Assembly (NCBI RefSeq): GCF_023715725.1
Contig: NZ_JAMBOT010000018.1
Coordinates: 1-57,103, forward strand
Direction of reading: 5' to 3'
Length of the DNA: 57,103 nt
Source: Paenibacillus pasadenensis
Lineage (GTDB): Bacteria > Bacillota > Bacilli > Paenibacillales > Paenibacillaceae
The position numbers were made by a program, and so were the translations under genes. The notes beneath the pieces are model-generated. The model saw only the letters and a list, made by a program, of their open reading frames with translations, was not told where the DNA came from and ran no database searches. This document shows positions 32,424 through 41,370 of the stretch, piece by piece. Numbering within the stretch: the first letter of the stretch is position 1; the number at the start of each line of letters is the position of its first letter.

Positions 32424-33473
32424 ATGGAAGCAAAGATCAAGGTTGCGATTGTAGGCTCTACCGGTTATGGCGGCGTCGAGCTCATTCGTCTGCTGCAAGC
32501 TCATCCATATGCGGAGGTCAGTTCCGTAATATCTTCATCCAGCGCAGGAGAAGCCATTGCCGCAGGTTATCCGCATTTGAGCGAGATCCGAACCGATCTG
32601 CTGGATGGCGTTGATCCCGCAGCGATTAAGGCAAAAGCGGACGTTGTGTTTCTGGCGACGCCGGCGGGCGTAGCTGCCAAGCTTGCTCCGCAGCTGCTGG
32701 AGCAGGGACTGAAGGTCATTGATCTGTCGGGGGATTTCCGTCTTCCGCAGCCAGGCCTGTATGAGCAGTGGTACGGAAAACCGGCCGCCGATTCCGCCTA
32801 TTTGGAAAAGGCTGTATTCGGCCTTGCCGAAATTTACGGCTCCCAGGTTAAGAATGCGCCGTTCATTTCCAATCCGGGCTGTTATCCTACCGCAACCTTG
32901 CTTGGCCTCATTCCAGCTATTAAGGCAGGCTGGATTGATCCCGATACCATTATTATCGATGCAAAGAGCGGCGTATCCGGCGCTGGCCGCGGAGCCAGCC
33001 TGGGGACGCATTACTCGGAGCTTAACGAGAATTTTAAAGCATACAAAATCAACAAGCACCAGCATGTTCCCGAAATCGAACGGATTCTGTCCGACGCGGC
33101 GGGCCGCGAGGTCGTTACGACGTTTACGACTCATCTCGTTCCGATGACACGCGGCATCATGTCGACGATGTACGCCAAAATGACGGAAGAGCGCACGAAT
33201 GAGGAGTTTATCGCGCTGTACCGTGAATTTTATCAAGGCCGGCCTTTCGTGCGTGTACGTCCGGCGGGCGTATGGCCTGCGACGAAGGAAGTCAGCGGCT
33301 CTAACTACTGCGATATCGGTTTTGCCGCAGACAGCCGAACCGGACGGGTTACGGTCGTGTCGGTCATTGACAATCTGGTCAAAGGCGCGGCAGGACAGGC
33401 GATCCAAAATCTTAACCTGATGATGGGCTGGGAGGAAAATGCGGGACTGCAGTTTATCCCGATGTATCCCTAA
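32424..33473 (+). CDS. argC: N-acetyl-gamma-glutamyl-phosphate reductase
   Basis: The enzyme catalyses the third step of arginine synthesis, NADPH reduction of N-acetylglutamyl phosphate to the semialdehyde. The 349-residue protein has the Rossmann start KVAIVGSTGYGGVELIRLL, the active-site ISNPGCYPTA with the catalytic cysteine, and a conserved HLVPMTRGI histidine region. TAGGAGTG precedes the ATG. It opens the argCJBD-F-GH operon. Confidence 0.98.
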   Translation: MEAKIKVAIVGSTGYGGVELIRLLQAHPYAEVSSVISSSSAGEAIAAGYPHLSEIRTDLLDGVDPAAIKAKADVVFLATPAGVAAKLAPQLLEQGLKVIDLSGDFRLPQPGLYEQWYGKPAADSAYLEKAVFGLAEIYGSQVKNAPFISNPGCYPTATLLGLIPAIKAGWIDPDTIIIDAKSGVSGAGRGASLGTHYSELNENFKAYKINKHQHVPEIERILSDAAGREVVTTFTTHLVPMTRGIMSTMYAKMTEERTNEEFIALYREFYQGRPFVRVRPAGVWPATKEVSGSNYCDIGFAADSRTGRVTVVSVIDNLVKGAAGQAIQNLNLMMGWEENAGLQFIPMYP

Positions 33474-33513
33474 TTGATGACGCGTCAGCGCCAGAAGGAG
33501 AGGCAAGCATAGG

Positions 33514-34761
33514 ATGGCACAATCACAACAAACGGCAGAACAGCAATTTACCGTCGTGGAGGATGGCTCCGTCACGACACCGGCCGGATTCCGGGCGGGA
33601 GGTCTGCATTGCGGGCTCAAAAAAACGGACCGCCACGATTTGGGCGCCATCCTCTGCGAGGTGCCGGCAGCGGCAGCGGCGGTCTATACGACGAATAAAG
33701 TGCAGGCGGCGCCCCTCAAGGTGACGCGCGAAAGCCTGGCCGCAGGCGGACGGCTGCGCGCGCTGCTCGTTAACAGCGGCAACGCTAATGCATGCACCGG
33801 CCGTCAGGGCGAGGCAGACGCGTACGAGATGCGCAATGCCTTTGCTGAAGCGGTCGGCATCCCGCAGGAGCAGATCGCTGTCGCCTCTACCGGCGTCATT
33901 GGCGAGCTGCTCAAGATGGATCGCGTCCGCACGGGCATTGCGGCGCTGCCGCAGCGCTTGAAGGGCGGCTCCGAAGGCGCGGATGATTTTTGCCAAGCGA
34001 TCCTGACGACCGATCTTGTGAAAAAATCCATCTGTGTCGCTGTCCAGGCGAACGGCCGCACTGTGCATGTAGCGGGCGCGGCAAAAGGCTCCGGCATGAT
34101 TCATCCTAATATGGCGACTATGCTTGGTTTTGTGACGACGGATGCCCCTGTCGACAGCGAGGCGCTTCATGTGCTGCTTCGCCAGGCGACGGACCGCACG
34201 TTTAATATGATTACGGTGGATGGCGATACAAGCACCAACGATATGCTCGTTGCTATGGCCAGCGGATTGGCTGGCGGGGACGAGCTGACGCCGCAGCATC
34301 CCGATTGGGACGCGTTCGCTTCCGCGCTCATCTACGTATGCGAGGTGCTTGCCAAGGCGATCGCGCGCGACGGTGAAGGCGCAACAAAGCTGATCGAGGT
34401 GCGGGTAAGCGGCGCTGAGAGCGACGCATCGGCGGCGGCGATTGCCAAAACGATCGTCGGCTCCTCGCTTGTCAAGTCGGCCGTGTTTGGCGCCGACGCC
34501 AACTGGGGCCGCATTATCGCGGCAGCCGGCCGCGCCGGAGAGCCGCTTGACCCGGATACGGTCGATATTGCGCTCGGTCCGATTTTGACGCTGGAGAACT
34601 CGCGCCCGGTTGCATTCGATGAAGAGGCGGCGCTGGAGTATCTGAAGGGCGATACAGTCGAGATCATCGTTGATCTCAAAATTGGCAGCGGCGCCGCGCT
34701 GGCGTGGGGCTGCGATCTGACTTATGACTATGTACGCATTAACGCGGCTTACCGGACTTAA
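33514..34761 (+). CDS. argJ: Bifunctional ornithine acetyltransferase / N-acetylglutamate synthase
   Basis: ArgJ recycles the acetyl group from N-acetylornithine to glutamate, and the bifunctional form can also use acetyl-CoA. The 415-residue precursor has the self-cleavage site in KGSGMIHPNMATMLGF (cut before the Thr of ATML, which becomes the nucleophile) and the NSGNANACTG oxyanion-type motif. AAGGAG precedes the ATG, 40 bp after argC. The operon contains no argA or argE, in line with a cyclic pathway. Confidence 0.98.
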   Translation: MAQSQQTAEQQFTVVEDGSVTTPAGFRAGGLHCGLKKTDRHDLGAILCEVPAAAAAVYTTNKVQAAPLKVTRESLAAGGRLRALLVNSGNANACTGRQGEADAYEMRNAFAEAVGIPQEQIAVASTGVIGELLKMDRVRTGIAALPQRLKGGSEGADDFCQAILTTDLVKKSICVAVQANGRTVHVAGAAKGSGMIHPNMATMLGFVTTDAPVDSEALHVLLRQATDRTFNMITVDGDTSTNDMLVAMASGLAGGDELTPQHPDWDAFASALIYVCEVLAKAIARDGEGATKLIEVRVSGAESDASAAAIAKTIVGSSLVKSAVFGADANWGRIIAAAGRAGEPLDPDTVDIALGPILTLENSRPVAFDEEAALEYLKGDTVEIIVDLKIGSGAALAWGCDLTYDYVRINAAYRT

Positions 34762-34865
34762 TTCAGGGAAGGCCAGTGTCGCATGCGGTAATGGCATGTT
34801 GTTAAACCGTTCTGCGCGTGTACAGGCGCGGGCAGTACGGGCAAGGAAGGAGCTTGCGTGAGCGG

Positions 34866-35657
34866 ATGGCGAAGGAACAGCGTTTTGTGATGAAATGCGG
34901 GGGCAGCACGCTTGCGGCGCTGCCCGCCGCTTTTTTCGAAGATTTGCGGCAGCTGCAGGAGAAGGGCGTTCGTCCGGTCATCGTTCATGGCGGCGGCCCG
35001 GCAATTTCCGGCACCTTGGAGAAGCTCGGCATAGAGACGGAGTTCGTTGGCGGTTTGAGGCGGACGACGGAGGAAGTGCTTGATGTGGTGGAAATGGTAT
35101 TGTCCGGCACGATTAACAAAGAGATCGTCCGGCGCATCCAGGGAGCAGGCGCGCGCGCGCTAGGGCTGTCCGGCGTGGACGGCATGCTCATTCAGGCGAA
35201 GCCGGTGGCTAATGCTGCCGAGATCGGCCATGTCGGCGAGGTGACGGCGGTTAATGCGGCGGTCATCGAAGGCGTAATGGAGATGGGGTATATCCCGGTC
35301 ATCGCGCCGGTAGGCATCGACGCGGAGGGCCAGCGCTACAACATCAATGCGGATACGGCGGCTGGAGCGGTTGCCTCGCAGCTCGGCGTGGAACGGATGA
35401 TCGTTGTAACGGACGTGCCGGGCATCATGCGGGTCGTCGACGGCGAGCGGCAGGTGCTGCCCCGCATTACGGCGAAAGAAATCGGAGAGATGATTGCCTC
35501 GGGCGAGATTTACGGCGGCATGATCCCCAAAGTAAAAGCGGCGCTGGCATGCCTGCACGGCGATGTGCGTGAGGTTGTTATCGTCAGCGGCACGGAGCCT
35601 AACGTACTTAGCCGCGCTGTGCTCGAAGGCGGCATCGGCACGATAATCGAAGTTTGA
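34866..35657 (+). CDS. argB: N-acetylglutamate kinase
   Basis: The enzyme phosphorylates N-acetylglutamate, the controlled step of the pathway. The 263-residue protein shows MKCGGSTL (the phosphate-binding Lys-x-Gly-Gly-Ser), VIVHGGGPAIS, NADTAAGAVASQL and GMIPKVKAAL, all amino-acid kinase motifs. ATG 34866 is chosen; an in-frame TTG at 34854 is too close to AAGGAAGGAG. It lacks the long N-terminal helix of arginine-inhibited ArgB forms, so feedback inhibition is not predicted with confidence. Confidence 0.96.
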   Translation: MAKEQRFVMKCGGSTLAALPAAFFEDLRQLQEKGVRPVIVHGGGPAISGTLEKLGIETEFVGGLRRTTEEVLDVVEMVLSGTINKEIVRRIQGAGARALGLSGVDGMLIQAKPVANAAEIGHVGEVTAVNAAVIEGVMEMGYIPVIAPVGIDAEGQRYNINADTAAGAVASQLGVERMIVVTDVPGIMRVVDGERQVLPRITAKEIGEMIASGEIYGGMIPKVKAALACLHGDVREVVIVSGTEPNVLSRAVLEGGIGTIIEV

Positions 35658-35725
35658 CGCGGAGGGCCGGGCGCGAATGCGCTCCAGGCCCCGCGATTAT
35701 TTTGAACCGGAGAGGCGGAGAAGAA

Positions 35726-36910
35726 ATGAGCGGAGAGGCATTATTCCCGACCTATGCGAGATACCCGCTTGCGCTTGTTAAAGGCGAGGGAAGCTGGCTG
35801 TGGGATGACACGGGCAAAAAGTATCTGGACTTTATGAGCGGACTCGCTGTGACCAATCTGGGACATGCGCCGCAGGCAATCAAGGAAGCGCTGATTGCGC
35901 AGCTGGACCAGGTGTGGCATGTGTCCAACCTGTTCCGTATCCCGGGGCAGGAGGAAGCCGCTGAGCTGCTCGTTCAACATACATGCGCGGATGCGGTCTT
36001 CTTCTGCAACTCCGGTGCGGAAGCGAACGAAGGCGCAATTAAGCTGGCGCGCCGCTACTTCCAGAAGGTAAAGGGCGAGCACCGCTATGAAATTATTACG
36101 TTTAACCAATCGTTCCACGGACGGACGCTGGCAACGCTGACGGCGACCGGCCAAGATAAGGTGAAGGAGGGCTTCCTGCCTTTGCCGGAAGGTTTTGTTA
36201 CGGTTCCGATGCATGATTTGGCTGCCGTTGAGAATGCGATCGGCGATCATACGGCTGCGGTTATGCTGGAGCTGGTTCAGGCCGAGGGCGGAGTGCTCCC
36301 GGTAAAGCCGGAATTCGTGCATGACCTGAGCAAGCTTTGCCGCGACAAAGGCATTCTGCTTATTCTCGACGAGGTGCAGACGGGCATGGGGCGCACCGGC
36401 AAGCTGTTCGCTCATGAGCATTACGGCATTCAGCCGGATATTTTCACGGCGGCCAAAGGGCTTGGCAGCGGCTTCCCGGTTGGAGCTATTCTGGCCAAGG
36501 AGCATCTGCGCGAGGCGTTTACGCCAGGCTCCCACGCAACAACGTTTGGCGGGACGCCGCTTGCTTCGGCTGTAGTGAAGGCAACGGTGCAGGAGATTGC
36601 CGGCAAAAGGCTTTCCGACCGCGCTGCGGGAGCGGCCAGTTATTTGACAGGCCAGCTCCGCGAGAAGCTGGCGGGCAATCCGTGGGTGAAGCAGATTCGC
36701 GGGCTTGGCCTGCTGATCGGCATCGAATGCGGCGGTCCCGTTTCAGACGTCATCGCCACAATGCGCGAGCGCGGCCTGCTCGTCGTTCCGGCTGGGCCTA
36801 ACGTCGTTCGGCTGCTGCCGAACCTGCTCGTTTCCAACGAGGAGATTGACCAGGCGGTCGGTATTATCTCAGCGGTTCTTAAAGAAAAAACAGTAACCCT
36901 TTCTAAATAA
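35726..36910 (+). CDS. argD: Acetylornithine aminotransferase
   Basis: This PLP enzyme forms N-acetylornithine from the semialdehyde. The 394-residue protein contains NSGAEANEGAIKLARRY, the FHGRTLATLTATG segment, LILDEVQTGMGRTGK with the PLP-binding aspartate, and AAKGLGSG with the Schiff-base lysine. ATG 35726 follows GGCGGAG; the open frame reaches back to 35654, but without a ribosome site. A 228-bp gap with a structured repeat follows before argF. Confidence 0.97.
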   Translation: MSGEALFPTYARYPLALVKGEGSWLWDDTGKKYLDFMSGLAVTNLGHAPQAIKEALIAQLDQVWHVSNLFRIPGQEEAAELLVQHTCADAVFFCNSGAEANEGAIKLARRYFQKVKGEHRYEIITFNQSFHGRTLATLTATGQDKVKEGFLPLPEGFVTVPMHDLAAVENAIGDHTAAVMLELVQAEGGVLPVKPEFVHDLSKLCRDKGILLILDEVQTGMGRTGKLFAHEHYGIQPDIFTAAKGLGSGFPVGAILAKEHLREAFTPGSHATTFGGTPLASAVVKATVQEIAGKRLSDRAAGAASYLTGQLREKLAGNPWVKQIRGLGLLIGIECGGPVSDVIATMRERGLLVVPAGPNVVRLLPNLLVSNEEIDQAVGIISAVLKEKTVTLSK

Positions 36911-36938
36911 TCCTTAAAACCGCATTTTCTAGAAAGTG

Positions 36939-37094
36939 GTGAAAAGAGTAGCGGAGCCAAAGGACGAGTTCGAAGAAGCGTCAGCGTTCGCCTTTGAAGT
37001 CGGAATTCCACCTCTATGGGAGAGTGTAATCAAGGAATTCTGAGTTCAACAGCGATCGGAGGGCCGGCCTTTGGTGTAGCGGTCGCTTTTTCAC
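36939..37094. repeat. Structured ~155-bp element, copy 1 (argD-argF gap)
   Basis: The element starts GTGAAAAG and ends CTTTTTCAC, with CCAAAGG/CCTTTGG inside the ends. Its centre folds into a nested stem: TTGAA with TTCAA, and CGGAATTCC (37001-37009) with GGAATTCTG (37034-37042). Weak inverted similarity extends beyond both ends. A second copy lies in the argF-argG gap. It may be a hairpin-forming mobile repeat or an RNA structure in the operon transcript. Confidence 0.8.
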
Positions 37095-37138
37095 CGTATT
37101 TCTAAGCGGATTTTCATAGAAAAGCAGGTGATGTTTGC

Positions 37139-38119
37139 ATGAGCGCACAGGAAACTTCCGTTTTAACCGGAAAGGATAACGAAGAGCTGGCTGCCAGCCT
37201 GAAGGGACGCGACTTTTTGGCGCTGGCCGATTACACGCCGCAGGAGCTCCGCTATCTGATTGATCTGGCGATCGAGCTGAAGCAACGCCAGAAAAGCGGA
37301 GAGGCGTATCAGCCGCTGAAGGGCAAAACGCTGGGCATGATTTTCGAAAAATCCTCGACGCGCACGCGTGTCAGCTTTGAGGTCGGGATGTACCAGCTTG
37401 GCGGCCATGCGCTCTTCTTGAGCGGCAACGAGTTGCAAATCGGCCGCGGCGAGCCTATTCTGGATACGGCCCAGGTTCTTTCCCGCTATCTGGACGGCAT
37501 CATGATCCGCACCTTTGCGCATCGCACCGTTATCGATCTGGCCCGCGGAGCGACCATTCCGGTCATCAACGGTTTGACCGATTCGGAGCATCCGTGCCAG
37601 GTTATGGCCGATTACCAGACGGCGCTGGAGCATAAAGGCCGGTTGGAGGGCCTCAAGGTCGCTTATATCGGCGACGGCAACAACATGGCGCACTCCCTGC
37701 TTATGGGAGCGGCCAAGCTGGGCATGCATATGAGCGTAGCGACGCCGGAAGGCTACGAGCCGGATGCGGATATCGTCAGCCAGACCAAAGCGGTTGCGTC
37801 GGGCACGGGATCGAATATCCACGTATGCCGCGATCCGCGCGAAGCCATTGAAGGCGCCGACATCGTGTATACGGACGTATGGGCGAGCATGGGGCAGGAA
37901 GCGGAGCAGCAGCAGCGCATAAAAGCGTTCGCCGCTTATCAGGTGAACGAGGAGCTGGTGCGTCATGCCAAAGCGGACTATCTGTTCATGCACTGCCTGC
38001 CTGCGCATCGCGGTGAAGAAGTGAGCGAAGGCGTAATCGACGGCAAACATTCCATCGTGTTCGACGAGGCGGAGAACCGCCTGCATGCGCAAAAGGCCAT
38101 TATGGCCGCGCTGATGTAG
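37139..38119 (+). CDS. argF: Ornithine carbamoyltransferase
   Basis: The enzyme makes citrulline from ornithine and carbamoyl phosphate. The 326-residue protein has the carbamoyl-phosphate loop EKSSTRTRVSFEVGM, HRTVIDLA, the DSEHPCQVMADYQT motif, and HCLPAHRGEEVS with the active-site cysteine. The ATG has a modest GCAGGTG site. No carAB genes are present here. It is the only gene in the operon separated on both sides by long gaps, each holding a copy of the same structured element. Confidence 0.98.
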   Translation: MSAQETSVLTGKDNEELAASLKGRDFLALADYTPQELRYLIDLAIELKQRQKSGEAYQPLKGKTLGMIFEKSSTRTRVSFEVGMYQLGGHALFLSGNELQIGRGEPILDTAQVLSRYLDGIMIRTFAHRTVIDLARGATIPVINGLTDSEHPCQVMADYQTALEHKGRLEGLKVAYIGDGNNMAHSLLMGAAKLGMHMSVATPEGYEPDADIVSQTKAVASGTGSNIHVCRDPREAIEGADIVYTDVWASMGQEAEQQQRIKAFAAYQVNEELVRHAKADYLFMHCLPAHRGEEVSEGVIDGKHSIVFDEAENRLHAQKAIMAALM

Positions 38120-38242
38120 CCTTGACTGCTTGTTCGGAACGATTAGTCTTACAGATTTAACCCTGGTAAAGTTCAACGGCTTGAACCGTTAGTTAGGTTA
38201 ACAATGGGTTGAGGGTTGAACGGTTTACCACGCTAATTATGC

Positions 38243-38397
38243 GTTGAAAAAGAAGCGAAGCCAAAGGCTGAGCCCGAAGAAGCTTTAGCGTTCGCATTTG
38301 AAGTCGGATTTCCACCTCTGCGGGAGGTTAAGTTCGAGGAAATCTGAGTTCAAGAGCGATCGGAGGGCCGGCCTTTGGCGGAGCGGGTACTTTTCAC
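38243..38397. repeat. Structured ~155-bp element, copy 2 (argF-argG gap)
   Basis: Clearly homologous over its full length to copy 1: the same termini (GTTGAAAAA ... CTTTTCAC), CCAAAGG/CCTTTGG arms and a central stem. Here the stem is CGGATTTCC (38305-38313) with GGAAATCTG (38338-38346). Compared with copy 1 an A-T pair has become T-A on both arms, so pairing is kept. An inner ACCTC/GAGGT pair closes the loop. Confidence 0.8.
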
Positions 38398-38437
38398 TAT
38401 ATGGTTTCATTTTTCAATTGAGGAAGGAAGAGTTTAT

Positions 38438-39676
38438 ATGGCAAAGGAAAAAATCGTACTCGCCTATTCGGGCGGTCTGGATACATCGGTCATTCTGAAA
38501 TGGCTCAAGGAAACCTACGACGCTGAAATCATCGCGTTCACTGCTGACATCGGCCAAAAGGAAGAGCTGGACGGCCTGGAAGAGAAAGCTCTGGCTACAG
38601 GCGCATCTAAAATTTACATCGACGATCTGCGCGATGAATTCGCAAAGGATTTCATTAACCCGATGTTCCAAGCGGGAGCCCTTTACGAAGGACAATATCT
38701 GCTCGGCACATCCATCGCGCGTCCGCTGATCGCTAAACGCATGGTGGACATCGCCCGCGCCGAGGGAGCGACCGCGATTGCGCACGGCGCAACCGGCAAA
38801 GGCAATGACCAAGTGCGCTTCGAGCTGACGGCAGCCGCGCTTGCTCCAGACATCAAAGTGATCGCGCCTTGGCGCAGCGAAGAGTTCCGCGCTCAATTCC
38901 CGGGACGCGCTGAAATGATCGCTTATGCGGAGAAACACGGCATTCCGGTACAGGCTTCCGCTGCCAAACCTTACTCCATGGACCGCAACCTGCTGCATAT
39001 CAGCTTTGAGAGCGGCATGCTGGAGGACCCTTGGTTCGATCCGAGCTCCGAGGAAAACGAAGGCATGTACGTGCTGAGCGTCTCCCCGGAGCGCGCCCCG
39101 GACCAGGCGGAGTACGTGGAGCTGACGTTTGAGCAAGGCAACTGTACGGCGGTTAACGGCGAATCGCTCAGCCCGCTGCAGGTGATGGAGAAGCTCAACG
39201 AGCTGGGCGGCAAACATGGCATCGGCCGTGTTGATATGGTCGAGAACCGGTTTGTCGGCATGAAGAGCCGCGGCGTCTACGAGACTCCGGGCGGCACGAT
39301 TCTGTTCTCGGCTCACCGCAAAATGGAGTCGCTGACGATGGACCGCGACGTAATGCATCTCCGCGATTCCTTGATCGCCAAGTATGCAACGCTGGTATAC
39401 AACGGCTTCTGGTTTGCGCCGGAGCGTCTGGCGCTTCAGGCTCTCGTCAACGAAAGCCAGAAAAACGTATCCGGCATCGTGCGCCTGAAGCTGTACAAAG
39501 GCAATGTCATCGGCGCCGGCGTAAAAAGCCCGGTCAGCCTGTACAATCCCGACATCGCTACGATGGAGGCCGATCCGTCGCAGGCTTACGATCAGGGCGA
39601 CGCGACAGGCTTCATTCGCCTGAACGCGCTGCGTCTGAAAGTATCCTCCGGCGTGGAGCAAAGCCGCAAAGGATAA
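38438..39676 (+). CDS. argG: Argininosuccinate synthase
   Basis: The enzyme condenses citrulline and aspartate with ATP. The 412-residue protein has the PP-loop LAYSGGLDTSVILKWL near its start, AHGATGKGNDQVRFEL, and the tail RLNALRLKVSS. ATG 38438 follows AGGAAGGAAG; the frame is open further up to 38375, but this lies in the repeat-containing leader. argH follows after 72 bp. Confidence 0.98.
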   Translation: MAKEKIVLAYSGGLDTSVILKWLKETYDAEIIAFTADIGQKEELDGLEEKALATGASKIYIDDLRDEFAKDFINPMFQAGALYEGQYLLGTSIARPLIAKRMVDIARAEGATAIAHGATGKGNDQVRFELTAAALAPDIKVIAPWRSEEFRAQFPGRAEMIAYAEKHGIPVQASAAKPYSMDRNLLHISFESGMLEDPWFDPSSEENEGMYVLSVSPERAPDQAEYVELTFEQGNCTAVNGESLSPLQVMEKLNELGGKHGIGRVDMVENRFVGMKSRGVYETPGGTILFSAHRKMESLTMDRDVMHLRDSLIAKYATLVYNGFWFAPERLALQALVNESQKNVSGIVRLKLYKGNVIGAGVKSPVSLYNPDIATMEADPSQAYDQGDATGFIRLNALRLKVSSGVEQSRKG

Positions 39677-39748
39677 GTTATCGATGGGCTTGCGGGCGTA
39701 CAGGAGCCCGCAGGCCCGTTGCCATTTACTCTGGGGAGGGCAAGGTTA

Positions 39749-41164
39749 ATGAGCAAATTATGGGGCGGACGGTTCACGAAGCAGACCGACCAGCTGGTTG
39801 AGGAATATACGGCATCTATTACGTTTGATAAAGAGCTGGCTGAAGAGGATGTGCGCGGAAGTCTGGCGCATGTGAGCATGCTGGGCAAACAGGGCATTTT
39901 GCCGGCGGAAGATGTGGAAACGATTAAAGGCGGCCTTAAGCGTGTGCTGGAGCGAATCCGTAAAGGCGAGCTGGAATACAGCGTGTCCGACGAGGACATT
40001 CACATGAATATCGAGAAGGCGCTAATTGAGGACATCGGGCCAGTCGGCGGCAAGCTGCATACGGGACGCAGCCGCAACGACCAGGTAGCGACCGATATGC
40101 ACCTGTACTTGCGTACGCGCGTGGTTGAATTTGTCGGCCTGCTGCGCAGCCTGCAGGAAGCGCTGATCGGACAAGCCCAGGAGAATCTGGATACGATTGT
40201 TCCGGGTTACACGCATCTGCAGCGCGCGCAGCCGATTCTGTTTGCCCATCATCTGATGGCCTACGTCAGCATGTTCGGCCGCGACATCGAGCGCCTGCAG
40301 GACAGCTACAAACGGATCGATACGCTGCCGCTTGGCGCCGGCGCGCTGGCGGGCACAACGTTCCCGATCGACCGCCATTTTGTCGCGGAGCAGCTTGGTT
40401 TTGGCCGCGTCTATGAAAATAGCCTTGATGCGGTGAGCGACCGCGACTTTATTCTCGAATTCCTGTCGCATGCGTCCATCGTGATGATGCATCTGTCGCG
40501 TTTGTCCGAGGAGCTCATTCTCTGGTCGAGCACGGAATTCCGCTTTGTTGAGCTGGATGACGCGTTTTGTACGGGCAGCAGCATTATGCCGCAGAAGAAA
40601 AACCCGGATGTTCCGGAGCTGGTGCGCGGCAAAACAGGCCGGGTATACGGCAACCTGGTCGGCCTGCTAACGGTGCTGAAGTCGCTGCCGCTTGCCTACA
40701 ACAAGGACATGCAGGAAGACAAGGAAGGCATGTTCGACACGGTCAAAACGATGTCCGGCGCGCTGCGCCTGTTTGCCCCGATGATCGCCACGATGAAGGT
40801 GAACAAAGGGCAGATGCGCGAAGCGGTCAACAAAGACTTCTCCAACGCGACCGACATCGCCGACTTCCTCGTCGGCAAAGGATTGCCTTTCCGCCAGGCG
40901 CATGAGGTGATCGGCAAAACGGTGCTGTACTGCATCGAGAACGACAAGTTCCTGCTGGACCTGACGCTGGAGGAGTTCAAAGGCTTCTCCGAGCTGTTCG
41001 ACGAGCGCATCTATGAAGTGCTGCAGCCGGAGACGGTTGTGAACGCTCGTAATGTGTACGGCGGCACGGCTCGCCCGCAGGTCGAGGCGGCCATTGGGCG
41101 CGCTTCCCAGGCTCTGGAAAGCGTCGCGGCATGGGTAGAGGAGCATACGCAGGGAGACGTTTAG
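39749..41164 (+). CDS. argH: Argininosuccinate lyase
   Basis: The enzyme cleaves argininosuccinate to arginine and fumarate, the last step. The 471-residue protein shows the fumarase/lyase superfamily signature SSIMPQKKNPDVPEL with the catalytic serine loop, TGRSRNDQVATDMHLYLR, and PGYTHLQRAQPI. ATG 39749 follows GGGGAGGG. It closes the complete arginine operon. Confidence 0.98.
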   Translation: MSKLWGGRFTKQTDQLVEEYTASITFDKELAEEDVRGSLAHVSMLGKQGILPAEDVETIKGGLKRVLERIRKGELEYSVSDEDIHMNIEKALIEDIGPVGGKLHTGRSRNDQVATDMHLYLRTRVVEFVGLLRSLQEALIGQAQENLDTIVPGYTHLQRAQPILFAHHLMAYVSMFGRDIERLQDSYKRIDTLPLGAGALAGTTFPIDRHFVAEQLGFGRVYENSLDAVSDRDFILEFLSHASIVMMHLSRLSEELILWSSTEFRFVELDDAFCTGSSIMPQKKNPDVPELVRGKTGRVYGNLVGLLTVLKSLPLAYNKDMQEDKEGMFDTVKTMSGALRLFAPMIATMKVNKGQMREAVNKDFSNATDIADFLVGKGLPFRQAHEVIGKTVLYCIENDKFLLDLTLEEFKGFSELFDERIYEVLQPETVVNARNVYGGTARPQVEAAIGRASQALESVAAWVEEHTQGDV

Positions 41165-41258
41165 CTAGCCGGTGTTAAACGGGGTTCGGCGCAGCATGAA
41201 CAGGGACGCCCTTGGCGCGGCTTCCCGTTTCCCCCGTTCTATTAAGCGGTCAATATTA

Positions 41259-41309
41259 AAAAACGAGCATGCTTGGCCCTGAAAAGGGCCTGGTTTGCTC
41301 GTTTTGATT
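41259..41309 (+). terminator. Terminator after argH
   Basis: AAAACGAGC..GC.TGGCCC / GGGCC.GG...GCTCGTTTT stem with loop TGAAAA, followed by T-rich sequence. It ends the arginine operon. Confidence 0.9.
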
Positions 41310-41324
41310 TTAGTGGGCTATACT
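41295..41324 (+). promoter_or_regulatory. Possible SigA promoter of the traX-like gene
   Basis: TTGCTC (41295-41300), 18-bp spacer, TATACT (41319-41324). The -35 lies inside the right arm of the arg terminator. Confidence 0.5.
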
Positions 41325-41370
41325 TGGAGCAATCAGGATAGATCGATCGATTTACAGGAGGAGTGAACCG

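Noticed and set aside
33523..34797. 424-codon open frame antisense to argJ
   Set aside because: Shadow of a GC-rich gene; argJ on the plus strand has full family motifs, and the antisense product has none.
38414..39661. 415-codon open frame antisense to argG
   Set aside because: A shadow frame; argG is unmistakable on the plus strand.
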